A stretch of DNA of 64,000 bases, taken from NCBI RefSeq assembly GCF_036924595.1, contig NZ_JAZHRV010000001.1, positions 868,001 through 932,000 of the forward strand, read 5' to 3'. The stretch is from Bradyrhizobium algeriense. GTDB lineage: Bacteria > Pseudomonadota > Alphaproteobacteria > Rhizobiales > Xanthobacteraceae. Shown one piece after another: positions 8,586-16,690 of the stretch. Position numbers and translations under genes: made by a program. The first letter of the stretch is position 1. Every line of letters begins with the position of its first letter. Under the pieces are notes generated by a model. The model made no database searches. It was not told the DNA's origin and saw only the letters and a program-made list of their open reading frames with translations.

Positions 8586-9149
8586 ATGGCAAGACTTCCC
8601 CTGATCGACCCGGCGGCAACCAGCGGCGACGTGCGCACGTCCTTTGACAGGATGCCGGTCGTATTGAACATCTTCCGGATGATGGCGCATGCCGAGGCCA
8701 ATTTCATTCCGGCGATGCGGTTCGCCAATTCGATCCTGCACCGCCAGAAACTCAGCCACGTCAACCGGGAATTGCTGATCCTCCAGGTCGCGCAGCTGCA
8801 GCATGGCGTCTATGAGTGGCGTCAGCACGTTCCGATCGCGCTCGGCGTCGGCGTCACGCAAAAGCAGATCGACTGCATCGAACAAGGCAAATACGAGGAC
8901 GCCGCGTTCAATGCCGCCGAACAGGCGCTGCTGGCGTTCGGCCGGGAAGTCATCGAGAACGTCCGTGTCGCCGAGCCGGTCTTCGCTGCCATGCGCACGA
9001 ATTTCAGCGAGCAGGAGATCGTCGAATCGATCCTCGCGATCGGCTTCTACATGACGATGGCGCGCCTGACGGAGGCCACCGACGTCGACCTCGACCCGGC
9101 CGCTGGCATGACCGTCTTCTTCGAGAGCAGCAAGAAGCGGTCGGGCTGA
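8586..9149 (+). CDS. Carboxymuconolactone decarboxylase family protein
   Basis: 187 residues, all helical, with the AhpD/CMD core (HVNRELLILQVAQLQHGVYE, then WRQHVPIALGVG). The Glu and His of the CMD motif (E-W-x2-H) are present but the CxxC pair of AhpD peroxidases is absent, which favours a non-redox role as in 4-carboxymuconolactone decarboxylase relatives. The start at ATG 8586 is set by AAGGAGAGG about 4 bases upstream and the conserved 'MARLPLIDP' opening. It lies among VOC and DOPA-dioxygenase-like genes, which suggests a pathway for an aromatic or cyclic compound; this is inference. Confidence 0.82.
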   Translation: MARLPLIDPAATSGDVRTSFDRMPVVLNIFRMMAHAEANFIPAMRFANSILHRQKLSHVNRELLILQVAQLQHGVYEWRQHVPIALGVGVTQKQIDCIEQGKYEDAAFNAAEQALLAFGREVIENVRVAEPVFAAMRTNFSEQEIVESILAIGFYMTMARLTEATDVDLDPAAGMTVFFESSKKRSG

Positions 9150-9240
9150 CGCCTACACATTGCCCGCGCCACATTGACCCCACGGCCAGTTGCAGCGATC
9201 ATCGACCGGTCCAAAGCAACGATAGCGTGGAGCGAATGCA

Positions 9241-9666
9241 ATGACGGGTGAGCCGGAGACAGGCGGTCCGCGACCATTGGGCGAGATCGCGAGTTACCAC
9301 GCCCATATCTATTACGATCCGGCGACGTCGCGGGCCGAGGCCGAGCAGTTGCGCGCCTGGATCGGTGAGCGGTTCTCGGTCACGCTCGGACGCTGGCACG
9401 ACGTCAAGGTCGGCCCGCATGATCAGGCCATGTACCAGGTGGCCTTTGCCCGGGAGGTATTCCCCGAGCTGGTCCCGTGGCTGATGCTCAATCATGGCAA
9501 ATTGAGCGTTCTGGTCCATCCGAATACGACCAATCCGCGCCGGGATCATGAGGCCGATCCGATCTGGATCGGGCCGGCGCTCGCCGTGCATGCCGACAAG
9601 CTGCCGGAGCACGCCGAGATGGAAGAGGCGCCCGCGCCGAATACCAACCCGGTTCTGCGGCCCTGA
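9241..9666 (+). CDS. DOPA 4,5-dioxygenase family protein
   Basis: 141 residues matching the small DOPA-dioxygenase family: an opening YHAHIYYD block with paired histidines, a central 'HDVKVGPHDQAMYQVAF', and a terminal LNHGKLSVLVHPNTTN with two more histidines. The family is related to extradiol-type dioxygenases acting on catechols, but bacterial members are often of unknown substrate. The ATG at 9241 is preceded by a purine-rich 'GGAGCG'. With the CMD-like and VOC genes just upstream it could belong to an aromatic ring-opening route downstream of the P450. Confidence 0.78.
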   Translation: MTGEPETGGPRPLGEIASYHAHIYYDPATSRAEAEQLRAWIGERFSVTLGRWHDVKVGPHDQAMYQVAFAREVFPELVPWLMLNHGKLSVLVHPNTTNPRRDHEADPIWIGPALAVHADKLPEHAEMEEAPAPNTNPVLRP

Positions 9667-9853
9667 GCGCGGCCTCGCCGGGGAATCTCGGCCTAGCTTA
9701 CCATTAGATGCTTGAATCCGTGGATTCGGCCGGTCATGATGACATCGAGCGCTTGTCTCGATTATGCCTTACTTTGGTTTGCATTATGGTGGGACTTATT
9801 CGGTGAATCCATTAGGAATCAGACGTGATTCCGAAGCGCCGAGCCGGGGACGG

Positions 9854-10834
9854 ATGGATAGAAAGACGACCAGCGCAGCCGGGCTTGCTTCGAGCCGCCG
9901 TACCCGATTGTGCCGTGAGGCGGCCTTCGGCGCGGCGGCGCTCGCCATGGCGTTGGGACTGGCCGGCTGGGTGATCGATTTCGACCCGGCCGCCTGGATC
10001 AATCCCGCATCCGCGAATGTCGGCAGCACTTCCTCGTTCGACGAGCGCTTCGGCCCGGGCTCGGTGCGCCGTTCGCTGGCCTTTAACTACCCCTGGCGTC
10101 CCGCGGCCCGTTCGAATTTCGATGCAGAGTTCGGGCACATCGAAAGCCAGTTGGGCGGACGATCGCGTGAGGAGCAGAACGTTCAGCCCGAACCGTCCGC
10201 CCCGACGGTCGAGGCGGCAATCCCGCTGCCACGAGCCCGGCCGGTCCTGGCCAATCTTCAGTCAACGGGGAGCGACCCGGCGCCGGCTTCGTCTGACAAC
10301 CGCACCATGTTCGAGAAACTCGCCGATCTGGTGCCGATGCGCTTCTCGCTGGCGTCGCTGACCCCGGGGGATGGGCTGCTCGGCGAGCGCAAGGATCTGA
10401 CGGCGCTCGGCTACGACAGTCAGACGGCGGTCTACGACATTTCGGCCCGCGCCGTTTACCTGCCGAACGGCGCCAAGCTCGAGGCACATTCGGGGCTGGG
10501 CGGCCTGATGGACAATCCGGCCCATGTCGATCAGCGGATGGTCGGCGCGACCCCGCCAAACGTCTACGACCTCAAGCCGCGTGAAAAGCTGTTTCATGGC
10601 GTCGCGGCGCTGCGCATGACGCCCGTGGGCGAAAACGAAATGCACGGGCGAACGGGTCTGCTCGTGCACAGCTACCTGCTGGGCCCAAACGGCGATTCCA
10701 ACGGCTGCGTCTCGATCAAGGAGTATGACCGGTTCCTGACGGCGTACCGCAATGGCGAGGTCAAGCGCCTCGTCGTCGTGCCGAGCCTCAAGGAAGGCCT
10801 CACCGCGTCGCGGCGTTCACCGTCCCCGTCATGA
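9854..10834 (+). CDS. DUF2778 (Tlde1-like) envelope protein with L,D-transpeptidase-type active site
   Basis: 326 residues. A basic N-terminus and one hydrophobic helix (AAFGAAALAMALGLAGWV) anchor or export it. A Pro-rich linker follows, and the last third has the DUF2778 fold: His in 'LLVHSYLLG' and SNGCVSIK with Cys285, the His/Cys pair used by YkuD-like transpeptidases and carboxypeptidases that act on peptidoglycan. The frame extends to 9764, but ATG 9854 has GGGGACGG upstream and gives a normal signal anchor. Its stop overlaps the ATG of the next small gene (ATGA). Confidence 0.75.
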   Translation: MDRKTTSAAGLASSRRTRLCREAAFGAAALAMALGLAGWVIDFDPAAWINPASANVGSTSSFDERFGPGSVRRSLAFNYPWRPAARSNFDAEFGHIESQLGGRSREEQNVQPEPSAPTVEAAIPLPRARPVLANLQSTGSDPAPASSDNRTMFEKLADLVPMRFSLASLTPGDGLLGERKDLTALGYDSQTAVYDISARAVYLPNGAKLEAHSGLGGLMDNPAHVDQRMVGATPPNVYDLKPREKLFHGVAALRMTPVGENEMHGRTGLLVHSYLLGPNGDSNGCVSIKEYDRFLTAYRNGEVKRLVVVPSLKEGLTASRRSPSPS

Positions 10835-11100
10835 ACGCAGTCGCAGGCGATGCCGCCGATTCCGACACGCCGCTGCGTGCGGTTTTCAAGATCAACCTGA
10901 ACGGCCAGACGGTGTCGATCGCCACCGTCGGCCAGGCCTACCGTTTCATCACCAATCTCAGCTCGATCGAGTGGATCGAATTCCGCGCGCTACACGCCGG
11001 TGCTGTCAGTGCACTGCAGGGCGCCGCTGATAACGCGATGCTGACCGTGCAGGCGACCAACGCCCTGCGCGCGCTGTTCGTCCGCGCGAAGCTGTTGTGA
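10831..11100 (+). CDS. Small hypothetical protein coupled to the DUF2778 gene
   Basis: 89 residues, soluble, no signal or membrane helix and no recognised domain. The ATG at 10831 overlaps the stop of the DUF2778 gene by four bases, and the SnoaL-like gene follows after 6 bases, so it is translated as part of that unit. Codon use matches the neighbours (high GC3), supporting a real gene. A role as a cytoplasmic partner or immunity-like protein of the Tlde1-like enzyme is conceivable but has no direct support. Confidence 0.65.
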   Translation: MNAVAGDAADSDTPLRAVFKINLNGQTVSIATVGQAYRFITNLSSIEWIEFRALHAGAVSALQGAADNAMLTVQATNALRALFVRAKLL

Positions 11101-11106
11101 GTCCCC

Positions 11107-11718
11107 ATGCCTGCAAGCGACAGCGAAATCGAAGATGACCGCCTGATCCGGGAATTGTTGCAGAACTGGGCGATCTGGCGCGATGCCGGCGACTGGGAGC
11201 GTTTTCGCACGGTCTGGCATCCCGACGGCCGCATGATGGCGACCTGGACGCAGGGCACCGGCGACGAGTTCATCGAAATCAGCAAGCAGGCCTGGGCCAA
11301 GGGCGTCAGCATCCTGCATTTCCTCGGCGGTATCTCGGTCGACCTTGCAGGACAGCGCGCCATCTCGCAGACCAAGATGACGATCTCGCAGCGCGCCGAG
11401 GTCGAGGGCGTACTGTGCGACGTGCTTTGCACCGGCCGGTTCTACGACTTTCTCGAAAAGCGGGAGGGACGCTGGGGCATCGTGCTGCGCCAGCCGATCT
11501 ATGAGAAGGACCGCATGGACCCCGTCACGCCGGGCACCGCGCCCGTCCTCGACAAGGCGCTGCTCGAACGGTTTCCGCCGGGCTACCGGCATCTCGCTTA
11601 TCTGCAGACCCGCATCGGTTACACGGTGAAGCCCGACATGCCGGGCCTGAAGGGGCCCGAAGTCGAGGCCTTGTATGCGCGCGGTGCGGCGTGGCTGCAG
11701 GGCAAGCCGCTTGGCTGA
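11107..11718 (+). CDS. SnoaL-like / NTF2-fold family protein
   Basis: 203 residues. The N-terminal two thirds have the NTF2/SnoaL_4 pattern: IRELLQNWAIWRDAGDWERF, the 'VWHPDGRMMATW' strand and a central 'GRFYDFLEKREGRWGI' hairpin. Such cone-shaped domains form dehydratases, isomerases or ring hydroxylase partners. The C-terminal 60 residues (…PPGYRHLAYLQTRIGY…) extend beyond the core and occur in a subgroup of these proteins. Its position 6 bases after the preceding gene suggests cotranscription; it converges on the MetE-like gene. Confidence 0.78.
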   Translation: MPASDSEIEDDRLIRELLQNWAIWRDAGDWERFRTVWHPDGRMMATWTQGTGDEFIEISKQAWAKGVSILHFLGGISVDLAGQRAISQTKMTISQRAEVEGVLCDVLCTGRFYDFLEKREGRWGIVLRQPIYEKDRMDPVTPGTAPVLDKALLERFPPGYRHLAYLQTRIGYTVKPDMPGLKGPEVEALYARGAAWLQGKPLG

Positions 11719-11724
11719 TCTCGC

Positions 11725-12765
11725 TTAGCTGATCTCCTTGCGGACGGCGGCGGCCGCGTCGCACATCGCCTTCAGTTTTCCGAACGCTGTCTGGCGCGGC
11801 ATGTATTTCATGCCGCAGTCGGGGGCGACGACAAGGCGATCCGCGGCGACGTGCTTCAGCCCGTTGCGGATCCGGTCGGCCACCACATCGACGGATTCGA
11901 TCTCGGGATTGCCGAGGTCGAGCACGCCGAGCATGATCTTCTTCGACGACAGATCCTTGAGCACGCCGAGATCGAGCTTCGGCTGCGCCGCCTCGATCGA
12001 GATCTGCTCGGCCCTGGTGTCAGCGAGTTCGGCGAGGAAGGAATAGCCGGCCGGCTTGGTCGAGCCGGGCACGACGGCGGCATAGCCGAAGCACAGATGC
12101 ACCACCGTCGGCACGGTGATGCCCTCGAGCGCGCGGTTGATCGCCTTTACGGCGTAGCGGCGGGCAAGGTCCGGATTGTTGCGCACCCAGGGCTCGTCGA
12201 GCTGGATCACGTCGGCGCCGGCCTTTTGCAGGTCGAGCGCCTCGGCGTTGACGGCGGCGGCGAAGGCCATCGCCAGTTCCTCGTCGTCCTTATAGAATTC
12301 GTTCTTGGCCTGCTGGCTCATCGTGAACGGGCCGGGCAGGGTGATTTTTGCTGCGCGATCAGTGTTCTGGCGCAGGAATTTCATGTCGTGCAGCTCGACC
12401 GGGCCGCGGCGCTTCACCGGGCCTGTGACGCGCGGCACCGGCGTCTGGTGTCCGCTGCGCGAGGTGATCATGGCCGGATTTTCGTCATCGATGCCTTCGA
12501 GCGCCGTCGCAAATCGGTTGGAGTAGCTCTCGCGGCGGATTTCGCCGTCGGTCACGATGTCGATGCCGGCGCGCTCCATGTCCCTGATGGCGACAATAGT
12601 GGCGTCGTCCTGCGCCTCCTCCAGGTGCTCGGCCGGCAGCCGCCACATCGCATGCAGGCGCGTGCGCGGCACCACCTTGGACAGCATCGCGCGGTCGACC
12701 AGCCATTCCGGCTGCGGATAGCTGCCGACGACGGTGGTCGGCAGCAGGTGCTTTGGCAGGTTCAT
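11725..12765 (-). CDS. Cobalamin-independent methionine-synthase-like (MetE C-terminal family) protein
   Basis: 346 residues corresponding to the catalytic half of MetE. Zn/thiol ligand positions are present: His-x-Cys in VVHLCFGYA, Glu in ISIEAAQPK, and Cys in VAPDCGMKY. Without the N-terminal MetE half it is unlikely to be the main methionine synthase; relatives transfer methyl groups from other donors or act in catabolism. Its RBS AAGGAGAT lies just ahead of the ATG at 12765. It is the last gene of a minus-strand run with the FAH hydrolase and the ABC importer, suggesting a role in processing the imported compound. Confidence 0.85.
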   Translation of the reverse strand: MNLPKHLLPTTVVGSYPQPEWLVDRAMLSKVVPRTRLHAMWRLPAEHLEEAQDDATIVAIRDMERAGIDIVTDGEIRRESYSNRFATALEGIDDENPAMITSRSGHQTPVPRVTGPVKRRGPVELHDMKFLRQNTDRAAKITLPGPFTMSQQAKNEFYKDDEELAMAFAAAVNAEALDLQKAGADVIQLDEPWVRNNPDLARRYAVKAINRALEGITVPTVVHLCFGYAAVVPGSTKPAGYSFLAELADTRAEQISIEAAQPKLDLGVLKDLSSKKIMLGVLDLGNPEIESVDVVADRIRNGLKHVAADRLVVAPDCGMKYMPRQTAFGKLKAMCDAAAAVRKEIS

Positions 12766-12801
12766 GAGTATCTCCTTGCTCTTGTTATTTTCCCGCTCAC
12801 G

Positions 12802-13671
12802 TCAGGCAGCACGTGTCGCTGCGGCCGCAACCTCATCCCTGACCGGATTGCGCAGCACGCCGATGCCGGAGACCTCCACCTCAACCACGTCGCCATCCTT
12901 CATCCAGAGCGGCGGCGTGCGGTAGGCGCCGACGCCGCCGGTGGTGCCGGTCACGATGACGTCGCCGGGCACGAGCTCGGTGAAGGTCGAGCAGTAGGCG
13001 ATCAGGGCAGCGACGTCGAACACGAGGTCCGAGATTGGTGCGGCCTGCACCTCGACGCCGTTAAGGCGGGTCGCAATCGTCTGCTTGCTAATGTCGGGGA
13101 TTTCGTCCGTCGTGACCATCCACGGCCCGAACGCGCCGGTACCCACAAAATTCTTGCCCGGTGCGAATTGCGAGGTGTGGCGCTGCCAGTCGCGGATGCT
13201 GCCGTCATTGTAGCAGGCATAGCCAGCCACATGCGCCGGCGCTGCCTCGCGCGGAATGCGGCGGCCGGCCTTGCCGATGATGACGGCCATTTCGCCCTCA
13301 TAGTCGAAGCGCTCCGACTCCAGCGGCCGGATCATCGGTTGGCCGCTGCCGACCTGGCTGTTGGCAAAGCGGGTGAAAATCATCGGGTGCGGCGGTGTAG
13401 GATGGCCGCTTTCGGCGAGATGCGTGGCGTAATTGACGCCGATGCAGAAGATCTTGTCCGGATCGGGAACGGTCGGCAGCAGCTCAATTTCGGCGAACGC
13501 GTAGTCCGGCCGTTCGCCTTGCAGCGCGCTCAAGGCATCGAGCGATCCGCTCGCGAGCAGCGCCTTCAGGGTTGGCCGATCCTTCAGCCGCTTGCCGGCG
13601 TCAATGATGCCGTCTTTTATCACCAGGCCGTATGTTGCTGTTGGACCCGCCTTGAAACTTGCGATCTTCAT
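12802..13671 (-). CDS. Fumarylacetoacetate hydrolase (FAH) family protein
   Basis: 289 residues with the FAH fold. Metal-binding acidic residues are visible in FDYEGEMAVIIGK (E-x-E) and YNDGSIRDWQ (Asp), and the core blocks 'KIFCIGVNYATHLAESG' and 'PGDVIVTGTTGGVG' are intact. Family members hydrolyse C-C bonds or decarboxylate/isomerise 2-oxo acids in catabolic routes. ATG 13671 overlaps the stop of the upstream NodB-domain gene (TAATG), so translation is coupled; an open upstream extension is only the antisense of nothing recognisable. The MetE-like gene follows after 36 bases. Confidence 0.88.
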   Translation of the reverse strand: MKIASFKAGPTATYGLVIKDGIIDAGKRLKDRPTLKALLASGSLDALSALQGERPDYAFAEIELLPTVPDPDKIFCIGVNYATHLAESGHPTPPHPMIFTRFANSQVGSGQPMIRPLESERFDYEGEMAVIIGKAGRRIPREAAPAHVAGYACYNDGSIRDWQRHTSQFAPGKNFVGTGAFGPWMVTTDEIPDISKQTIATRLNGVEVQAAPISDLVFDVAALIAYCSTFTELVPGDVIVTGTTGGVGAYRTPPLWMKDGDVVEVEVSGIGVLRNPVRDEVAAAATRAA

Positions 13672-14333
13672 TATTCGGCACTTTCTTCGATGGAGGAAAC
13701 ATAGGGTTCGATGGATTGTACGATCTCGCCCGAACGGATCGGAACGCAATCGGGTGGAAAGTCCTGATGGAAACGCGCGCCGGCTTTTCCGGCGTGGTCG
13801 ATAAAGCGCTCGAGATGGTTCATCGCGCCACTCGGCAGATCGTGCAGAACCATCAGGCTCCACGGCTGCGACCGGCACTGCTCCAGGGCCCGGTCGGCCC
13901 AGCCGTCCGGATCGTCCCAGTCGCGCGGGATCGCGTTCCAGAGCACGCAACTATGCTTGTTGCGCGTGAGATATTCGACCACGGAAGGCTTCAGCAGCCG
14001 CGCGTCGAGATTGCCGCCGCCGCCGAACGGCCGGAACCAGCGATTGGCGTGCGCGAGGTTGCCGATCGCATCCTGCGTCCGGCCGATCTCGTTTTGCGCC
14101 GTGTCCGCATCGCGCTGCTGCCCGAGCGGTACCGTGTGCGTAAAAGTGTGATTGCCGATCCAGTGGCCTTCGTCATGGGCCCGCGCCGCAAGCTGGCGGC
14201 GTTCGGGGTCGCCAAGCTTCTCGCCGATCACGAAGAAGGTCGTCTTGATGCCGCGCTCGCGCAAAATATCGAGCACGCGCGGCGTCACGCCGGGCTCGGG
14301 ACCATTGTCGAATGTCAGCGTCAGGTCGAACAC
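13671..14333 (-). CDS. Polysaccharide-deacetylase (NodB-domain, CE4) family protein with altered metal motif
   Basis: About 220 residues of one NodB-homology domain. Motif 1 reads TFDNGP instead of TFDDGP, so the metal-ligand Asp is Asn. Motif 2 HTFTH is intact, and motif 3 RPFGG stands for RxPY. No signal peptide, so it probably acts in the cytoplasm, perhaps on an amide or ureide of the imported compound rather than on a polysaccharide. No ATG exists between the permease stop and motif 1. GTG 14333 is called; a CTG at 14348 overlapping the permease TGA (CTGA) would add five residues. It overlaps the FAH gene by one codon boundary. Confidence 0.8.
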   Translation of the reverse strand: MFDLTLTFDNGPEPGVTPRVLDILRERGIKTTFFVIGEKLGDPERRQLAARAHDEGHWIGNHTFTHTVPLGQQRDADTAQNEIGRTQDAIGNLAHANRWFRPFGGGGNLDARLLKPSVVEYLTRNKHSCVLWNAIPRDWDDPDGWADRALEQCRSQPWSLMVLHDLPSGAMNHLERFIDHAGKAGARFHQDFPPDCVPIRSGEIVQSIEPYVSSIEESAE

Positions 14334-14344
14334 GCGCTGCTCCG

Positions 14345-15145
14345 TCAGGTCGCGGGCTGCAGGGTAGTCGTTGAGATTTCTTCCGCAGCGTTTTGTCCGG
14401 CGCGCGTCCCCGTCTGCCAGATCGCGGCCTTGCGCTCGATCCATTTGATGGCGGCGTTGAAGGCAATCGCCATCGCCAGCACCAGCAGCACGCCGGCGAA
14501 GACATGCGGACTGTCGAGGATGGTGCGATAGCGCGAAATCAGATAGCCGATGCCGGCGGACGAGATCAGCATCTCCGACACCACGACGCCGACGATCACG
14601 AGCGCGCCACCCACACGCAGTCCCGACAGCACGGTCGGGATCGCCGCCGGAATGATCACGCGAACCAGCCGCTGGCTCAGCGTCGCGCCCATGCTGCGTG
14701 CGGCGAGCAGCAATTGCGGATCGATGGTTTGGATGCCGGCGGCGGTCGCCAGCATCGTCGGCAGGAAGCCATAGATCGAGGCGAACGCGATCTTGGATTC
14801 CGAGCCGATGCCGAGCCAGACCGTGAACACCGGATAGAGGATGACCAGCGGCACCGCATAGAGGCTCGAGACCATCGGCATGATCAGGATACGCGGCCGC
14901 GGCAGGCTGCCGACGATGGCCCCTAACAGGATGCCGCCGCCACAGGCGAACGCCATCGAAATCGCGACCTCGTAGAGCGTGACGGCAAGGGCATGGCCGT
15001 ATTCGCCCGCCTCGTTCCAGCCGGCCGCGAGCGTCGACGACAGCGACGGCAGGAACAGCTCGGGAATGAGGCCTGCGCGCGGCAGGAGTTCCCACAGCGC
15101 AATGAGCCCGATCACGATCAATCTGCGAAGCGTCGCCGCGGTCAT
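14345..15145 (-). CDS. ABC transporter permease (SsuC/TauC type)
   Basis: 266 residues with six predicted membrane helices and the BPD_transp_1 coupling loop (MGATLSQRLVRVIIPAAIPT, the EAA region). It forms half of the inner-membrane channel of an importer of the nitrate/sulfonate/taurine/NMT1 class. The stop overlaps the start region of the NodB-domain gene, and the ATPase gene ends only 7 bases ahead of its start. A second, different permease is encoded upstream, so the channel is probably a heterodimer, which is less usual for this class. Confidence 0.9.
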   Translation of the reverse strand: MTAATLRRLIVIGLIALWELLPRAGLIPELFLPSLSSTLAAGWNEAGEYGHALAVTLYEVAISMAFACGGGILLGAIVGSLPRPRILIMPMVSSLYAVPLVILYPVFTVWLGIGSESKIAFASIYGFLPTMLATAAGIQTIDPQLLLAARSMGATLSQRLVRVIIPAAIPTVLSGLRVGGALVIVGVVVSEMLISSAGIGYLISRYRTILDSPHVFAGVLLVLAMAIAFNAAIKWIERKAAIWQTGTRAGQNAAEEISTTTLQPAT

Positions 15146-15152
15146 CTCTGCC

Positions 15153-15950
15153 TCACGCTGATTTGCGGATGTGCCGCCAGATACGGTCGCGCAGGGTGCC
15201 GAACGCGTCGCCGCTCAGCATTTCATAGGTACGCGGGCGGGGCAGCGAGACCTGCAGGTGATCGACGATGCGGCCGGGCCGCGGCGACATCACGATCACC
15301 TCGTCGGCGAGATAGACCGCCTCTGTCAGGCTGTGGGTGACGAACACCACGGTCTTGCCGGTGGCAGCCCAGATCCGCAGCAGTTCGTCGCCCATGGTCA
15401 TGCGGGTCTGTTCGTCGAGCGCGGCAAACGGTTCGTCCATCAGCAGCACCGGAGGGTCCTGCACCAGCCCGCGCGCGATCGAGACGCGCTGCTTCATGCC
15501 GCCGGACAATTCATGCGGATGGCGCTTGCCGAAACCGTCGAGGCCGACGAGTTTGAGCGCGTCCTGCGCCTTGGCGCGGCGTTCGCTCTTGGCGACGCGG
15601 CGCAGCGCCAGCGGAAACTCGACATTCTCTTCCGCCGTCAGCCAGGGAAACAGGCTGGCTTCCTGAAACACCACGCCGACGCGATTTGGATCGGGCTCGG
15701 GAATCGGTGCCCCGCTGATGGTGATGGTGCCCGAGGTCTGCTGGCGGAGGCCCGCCATCATCATCAGAAGCGTGGACTTGCCGCAGCCGCTCGGGCCGAC
15801 TAGCACGACGAAACGGCCGGGCTTGACGTCGAGCGAGACGTCTTCGAGCGCTATGACGTCCTGCGTCGTGGTCTTGAAGATCTGCCCGACATTGCGGACC
15901 TCGATCGCGCCGGCCGGCTTCAGCGGGGTTATGTTCGCCAATGGCTGCAT
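15153..15950 (-). CDS. ABC transporter ATP-binding protein (SsuB/TauB type)
   Basis: About 265 residues with all nucleotide-binding motifs: Walker A GPSGCGKST, Q-loop VFQEASLFPW, signature LSGGMKQRV, Walker B VLLMDEPFAALD, and switch His in VFVTHSLTEA. It energises import through the two permeases encoded on either side. Two starts are possible: ATG 15965, and ATG 15950 which has GGTGGA six bases ahead and is preferred. Either start lies inside the end of the upstream permease gene (overlap of 22-37 bases), so the two are translationally coupled. Confidence 0.92.
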   Translation of the reverse strand: MQPLANITPLKPAGAIEVRNVGQIFKTTTQDVIALEDVSLDVKPGRFVVLVGPSGCGKSTLLMMMAGLRQQTSGTITISGAPIPEPDPNRVGVVFQEASLFPWLTAEENVEFPLALRRVAKSERRAKAQDALKLVGLDGFGKRHPHELSGGMKQRVSIARGLVQDPPVLLMDEPFAALDEQTRMTMGDELLRIWAATGKTVVFVTHSLTEAVYLADEVIVMSPRPGRIVDHLQVSLPRPRTYEMLSGDAFGTLRDRIWRHIRKSA

Positions 15951-16681
15951 CGTGTTTCCACCCATCTGACCAGTTCATTGAAGGCAATCGCGATCACGGC
16001 GATCATCAGCACGCCGGCCAGCAACTGCTTCATCTGAAAATTTTCGCCCCAGGTCGCGATCTGATGGCCGATGCCGTCGCGCGAGGCGTACATTTCGGCG
16101 AGGATCACGCCGGTGAGATTGAAGATCATCGAGATCCGCAGCGCCTCCAGCAGAACGGGGAGCATGCTCGGCAGATAGACGCGAAACGCGGTTTGCATCG
16201 GCGTTGCGCCATAGGAGCGGGCGACGGTCAAATGCTCGACCTTGACCGACTCCACCGCCGTCGTGGTCGACATGATCACGATGAAGATGGTCGAGAAGAA
16301 TCCGAAGCCGACCTTCTGCGCGAAGCCGACGCCGAACACCAGGATGAACATCGGCAGGAAGATCGATTTCGGGATGCTGAAGGCGAAGAACAGCAGCGGC
16401 TTTGCCACGTCGGCAAAATAGCGGTTCTCCGCGATCAGGAAGCCGATCAGCGCGCCGACGGGAACGGCGAGCGCGAAGGCTGTCACCACCTCGGTCGCGG
16501 TGACGGCGAGGTCCTTGCGCACGCTCGCTCGCTGCAGGAGCTCGCCGAGCGTTGCCAGCGTGTCGGAGGCGGAAGGGAGCAGGCGCGGATTGACGATGCC
16601 ACTGCGCGACAGGATTTCCCATATCGCAAACAGCGCCACCACAATCGCGATTCGTGCCGCCTTTACGCCTAATCCACGCAT
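15929..16681 (-). CDS. ABC transporter permease (SsuC/TauC type)
   Basis: 250 residues, six hydrophobic helices, with the cytoplasmic EAA-type loop 'YGATPMQTAFRVYLPSMLP'. It pairs with the permease encoded at 14345-15145 in one importer. The sequence differs enough from that permease to suggest an old divergence, not a recent duplication. It starts 9 bases after the substrate-binding protein gene and overlaps the ATPase gene, giving the order binding protein, permease, ATPase, permease. Confidence 0.9.
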   Translation of the reverse strand: MRGLGVKAARIAIVVALFAIWEILSRSGIVNPRLLPSASDTLATLGELLQRASVRKDLAVTATEVVTAFALAVPVGALIGFLIAENRYFADVAKPLLFFAFSIPKSIFLPMFILVFGVGFAQKVGFGFFSTIFIVIMSTTTAVESVKVEHLTVARSYGATPMQTAFRVYLPSMLPVLLEALRISMIFNLTGVILAEMYASRDGIGHQIATWGENFQMKQLLAGVLMIAVIAIAFNELVRWVETRCSHWRT

Positions 16682-16690
16682 CGCGCCGCC

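Noticed and set aside
11851..13704. 617-codon open frame on the plus strand
   Set aside because: It is antisense to the MetE-like and FAH genes, which have recognisable catalytic motifs and a consistent operon direction.
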